From the NCBI GenBank assembly GCA_030141605.1, contig JAQGDQ010000033.1, positions 372,001 to 436,000 on the forward strand: a stretch of 64,000 nucleotides of DNA, written 5' to 3'. The translations under genes were made by a program, and so were the position numbers. Shown here one piece after another: positions 61,729 through 64,000 of the stretch. The notes under the pieces were generated by a model. The model was not told the DNA's origin and did no database searches. It saw only the letters and a program-made list of their open reading frames with translations. Each line of letters begins with the position of its first letter. Position 1 is the first letter of the stretch. Source of the DNA: Tubiluchus corallicola (lineage: Eukaryota > Priapulida > Priapulimorpha > Priapulimorphida > Tubiluchidae).

Positions 61729-64000
61729 CTAAAATAGTTGCACAGGTCTACCCGTTGGTGCACGTGCGGCTGCTGGATAAGTCCTATTTGCCTGTGGCCT
61801 TGGATAGCTGGGCCTTGGATCCGCAGTGTAATATGCAGAACGAGCATCGTGATAATACTCTTCATCACTGGGTCTATGTCTGTTCTGTGGGGAAGGTTTA
61901 GGAGATGGCATAAAAGCGGGATTGTCAGCGGGTTTCACAACATCATCGTATTCGTTGTCAGATTTCTCCTTCGCATCTGCAGCATGCTTCACTACGGCTC
62001 TCGTGTTCTCTTTAAAACTGTTGAGACAGAAAACGCCCTAAACAGTAAAGAAAAATACGTCGTATAGTCTAAGTAGTCACGTAATGAAGTGGAACTTCTT
62101 TTCCAAAAAAAATTTTAATGACACTAGCAAATTACTTTTAGAAAATTACCACACAGTTAGAAATAAAAATTTACTAAAAATTTGCTACTATAGTACTTCA
62201 TTTCTTAGCACGTTGCTGTGTACGAAACATAAAATAAAATTAAAATTATAATGAAGATGCTCCAATTTCTAGTTCCTTTTTATTTATAAGAAAACTGTTT
62301 AAAAATGCAGGATTTCGAACATAAGAGTAAAAAAGTTTCGGCTGTCAAAGGTGCGAATAAACTCACTCGACCGGGTTTTATTTCATTATTACGTTTACGC
62401 CTCACTCGACTGGATTTTATTGCATTATTACGTTTATTTCGTAACATTGACGTTTCTGTTTCTCATTAGACTCCGATTCTCGTCTAATAAGAATTTATTT
62501 CGAACTTAACCAATTTGCTGTAAGTACATGTTTGAGAAAAACAAGCAATACAATAACGTCTACTTGTAACTATACTTGTGACTAAATTATTGCTTGTTTT
62601 TCTATTCATTTTTAATAAAGCCTTATTTTTTTGCTGTTATAATGACACTCACGTCTCAAGTTTTAGAAACCACAGTACTTTTAGTTACACATAAAATAAC
62701 TTGGTCTAGATATATGCCTTGCCGGACAAATAGAATAAAAGCAATACAACAAACCAGGTAAACTGCAATGGCTGCACCAAGAAAAAACCCGACAAACACA
62801 TCAGCTGGAAAATTCCTGTAATCCTGTAGTCGAGAGACGCCAGCAAATAAAGATAAACTGATCAGACCAAACACTAGTATCGGTTGCATTAGACGAACGT
62901 AACACAAAGACGTGATAAAATGTACGTAAATCTGAAATAAATAAAAAGTCTCTTTTGACGAGTTTTGAGGCAGCCGGCTCGGTTGTGTTTACTCACCGTC
63001 AGCATACATCCAGTGCCTGCTTGACATATAATTTACAACAGAACTATGGTGATAATCTATAACAGAACGGTCAAAAGTTATTTTGCTGGTTTAGCTATCG
63101 GTTATTTATGAAATCAGTTGCTTAGTGTATTCATATTAAAGGAATTTAAAATCTCTTCGTTATTATTGTTAGAACAATCAACACCAACATTATCGTCTTG
63201 ATTGTCATCATCGTTGTCACTATCATGATTGCTTTCAGTATTGCAATCACCGTGATCACCATTACATCAGCAACAATATCAAAATTATAATTTAAATTGT
63301 TACTCAGATTACTAGCAATATTTCAACCCTAGAAGGAAGCAAAAAACAATGGAAAAGGAAAGCTAAAAGTTTCTCTATTGAGTGTTCGTTTAGCACTTAC
63401 AAAAATAATGCATCATACCACACCGTTAACTGTTTACAATTTCGCGGACATAAAAAGTAAAAATGCCGAAAAAGAACTTACCGCTGCGTAAACCATACTA
63501 TACATTGAAAAGGAAGCATAGAACGAAGGAAACGACATACTGAAAAAAGAGACGATTGGCAAATAATTATATCCAATCGATTTGAATTGAATTTTTAATT
63601 AAATAAAATTAGAAAGCCGCTGCAAAGAATACACAGACAACTCCTACACGCTTAATTCACATAATGATAAATATAGTTCATATTAACCTATCCGTGACAC
63701 TTTAACTTAACTGTTTTCTAACGATCCTATAGGTGGTAAAAGCAGCTACAATGGGTTGTTTTGTTAAACATTATATCATTTTCTTGTTTTTCTTACCGAG
63801 CATCTCTGAGTAATGTATCATTTTCTGGAATCTTATACAGGCAAATGTCTTCTTCTGCCATGCCTTCTCCATACATAGCCTTACAATTATCAATGTCTGG
63901 ATCACAAAGATCTAGCCAATATGGACGCAGACGACCAATTGTGATCTTTAGCACATCAGTGAATATCCAAGTTAGAGATAATCCCAATAAAAACATTCCT
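61729..64000 (-). CDS. Lipid phosphate phosphatase-related protein (PLPPR-like), 3' four exons
   Basis: Integral membrane protein of the PAP2/LPP superfamily. Exons, minus strand: 64000 (window edge)-63797, 63539-63482, 62931-62755, 62037-61729, all in phase, ending at TAG. Motif I is intact (KITIGRLRPYWLDLCDPD). Motif II, normally PSGH, reads PSFY in SFPSFYASFSMY. Motif III, normally SRxxxxxHxxxD, reads SRLQDYRNFPAD, so both catalytic histidines are gone. Asn at the motif III position is also what vertebrate PLPPR (plasticity-related) proteins have. Membrane helices surround motif III. The third donor (TACCTG|GTTTGT) is weak but gives AVYL-GVFCLNSFKE, matching the PLPPR helix and tail. The cytoplasmic tail is about 90 aa, Pro/Tyr-rich with NPAF. 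It is likely a non-catalytic lipid-interacting protein; the N-terminal half lies outside the window. Confidence 0.87.
62362..62440. repeat. 39-bp tandem duplication in an intron
   Basis: Two imperfect copies starting CTCACTCGAC at 62362 and 62401 (period 39 bp), within the last intron of the PLPPR-like gene. Confidence 0.85.

Overview
The window is nuclear DNA of an AT-rich invertebrate animal. Genes are split by GT-AG introns of about 0.1 to 2.5 kb, intergenic space is large and full of decayed retrotransposons and long microsatellites, and nothing looks prokaryotic. An estrogen-receptor-type nuclear receptor whose DNA-binding domain reads like mollusc and annelid receptors suggests a lophotrochozoan or a similar non-vertebrate bilaterian; no species is claimed.

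Layout. (1) 1371-7630, minus: the 5' eight coding exons of a DDX18/Has1 DEAD-box helicase, whose 3' end lies outside the window on the left. (2) 7975-9133, plus: a truncated LINE. (3) 10.9-15.5 kb, plus: a phospholipid scramblase cluster with two intact intronless genes, one dead copy between them and a scrap of a fourth upstream; the dead copy and the last gene lie in a tandem segmental duplication of about 1.5 kb. (4) 15.6-24.2 kb: mostly non-coding, with a Ty3/Gypsy scrap, a LINE that has ORF1 remains but no visible ORF2, and microsatellites. (5) 24216-25814, minus: an intronless class B (secretin-type) GPCR. (6) 26-39 kb: a gene desert with LINE and Gypsy remnants, a 440-bp triplet repeat and a near-perfect 270-bp palindrome. 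(7) 39059-42887, plus: a five-exon reading model (1042 aa) with about 780 residues of a 17-residue Glu/Ala/Pro/Thr/Val repeat and a C-terminal AMPK-beta-like glycogen-binding (CBM48) domain. (8) 45.3-46.7 kb: a 237-bp hAT-type MITE with a perfect target-site duplication, and a weak candidate for a small secreted protein. (9) 48690-57094, minus: the complete nine-exon estrogen receptor model. (10) 61729-64000, minus: the 3' part of a lipid-phosphatase-related membrane protein (PLPPR-like) whose two catalytic histidines are replaced.

The genes do not form a pathway or operon; they are neighbours in a eukaryotic genome. The least ordinary items are the repeat/CBM48 protein, the receptor with conserved steroid-contact residues, the catalytically degenerate lipid phosphatase relative, the intronless GPCR and the palindrome. 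Exon models were built by eye from splice sites, reading phase and family alignment and have not been tested against transcripts.
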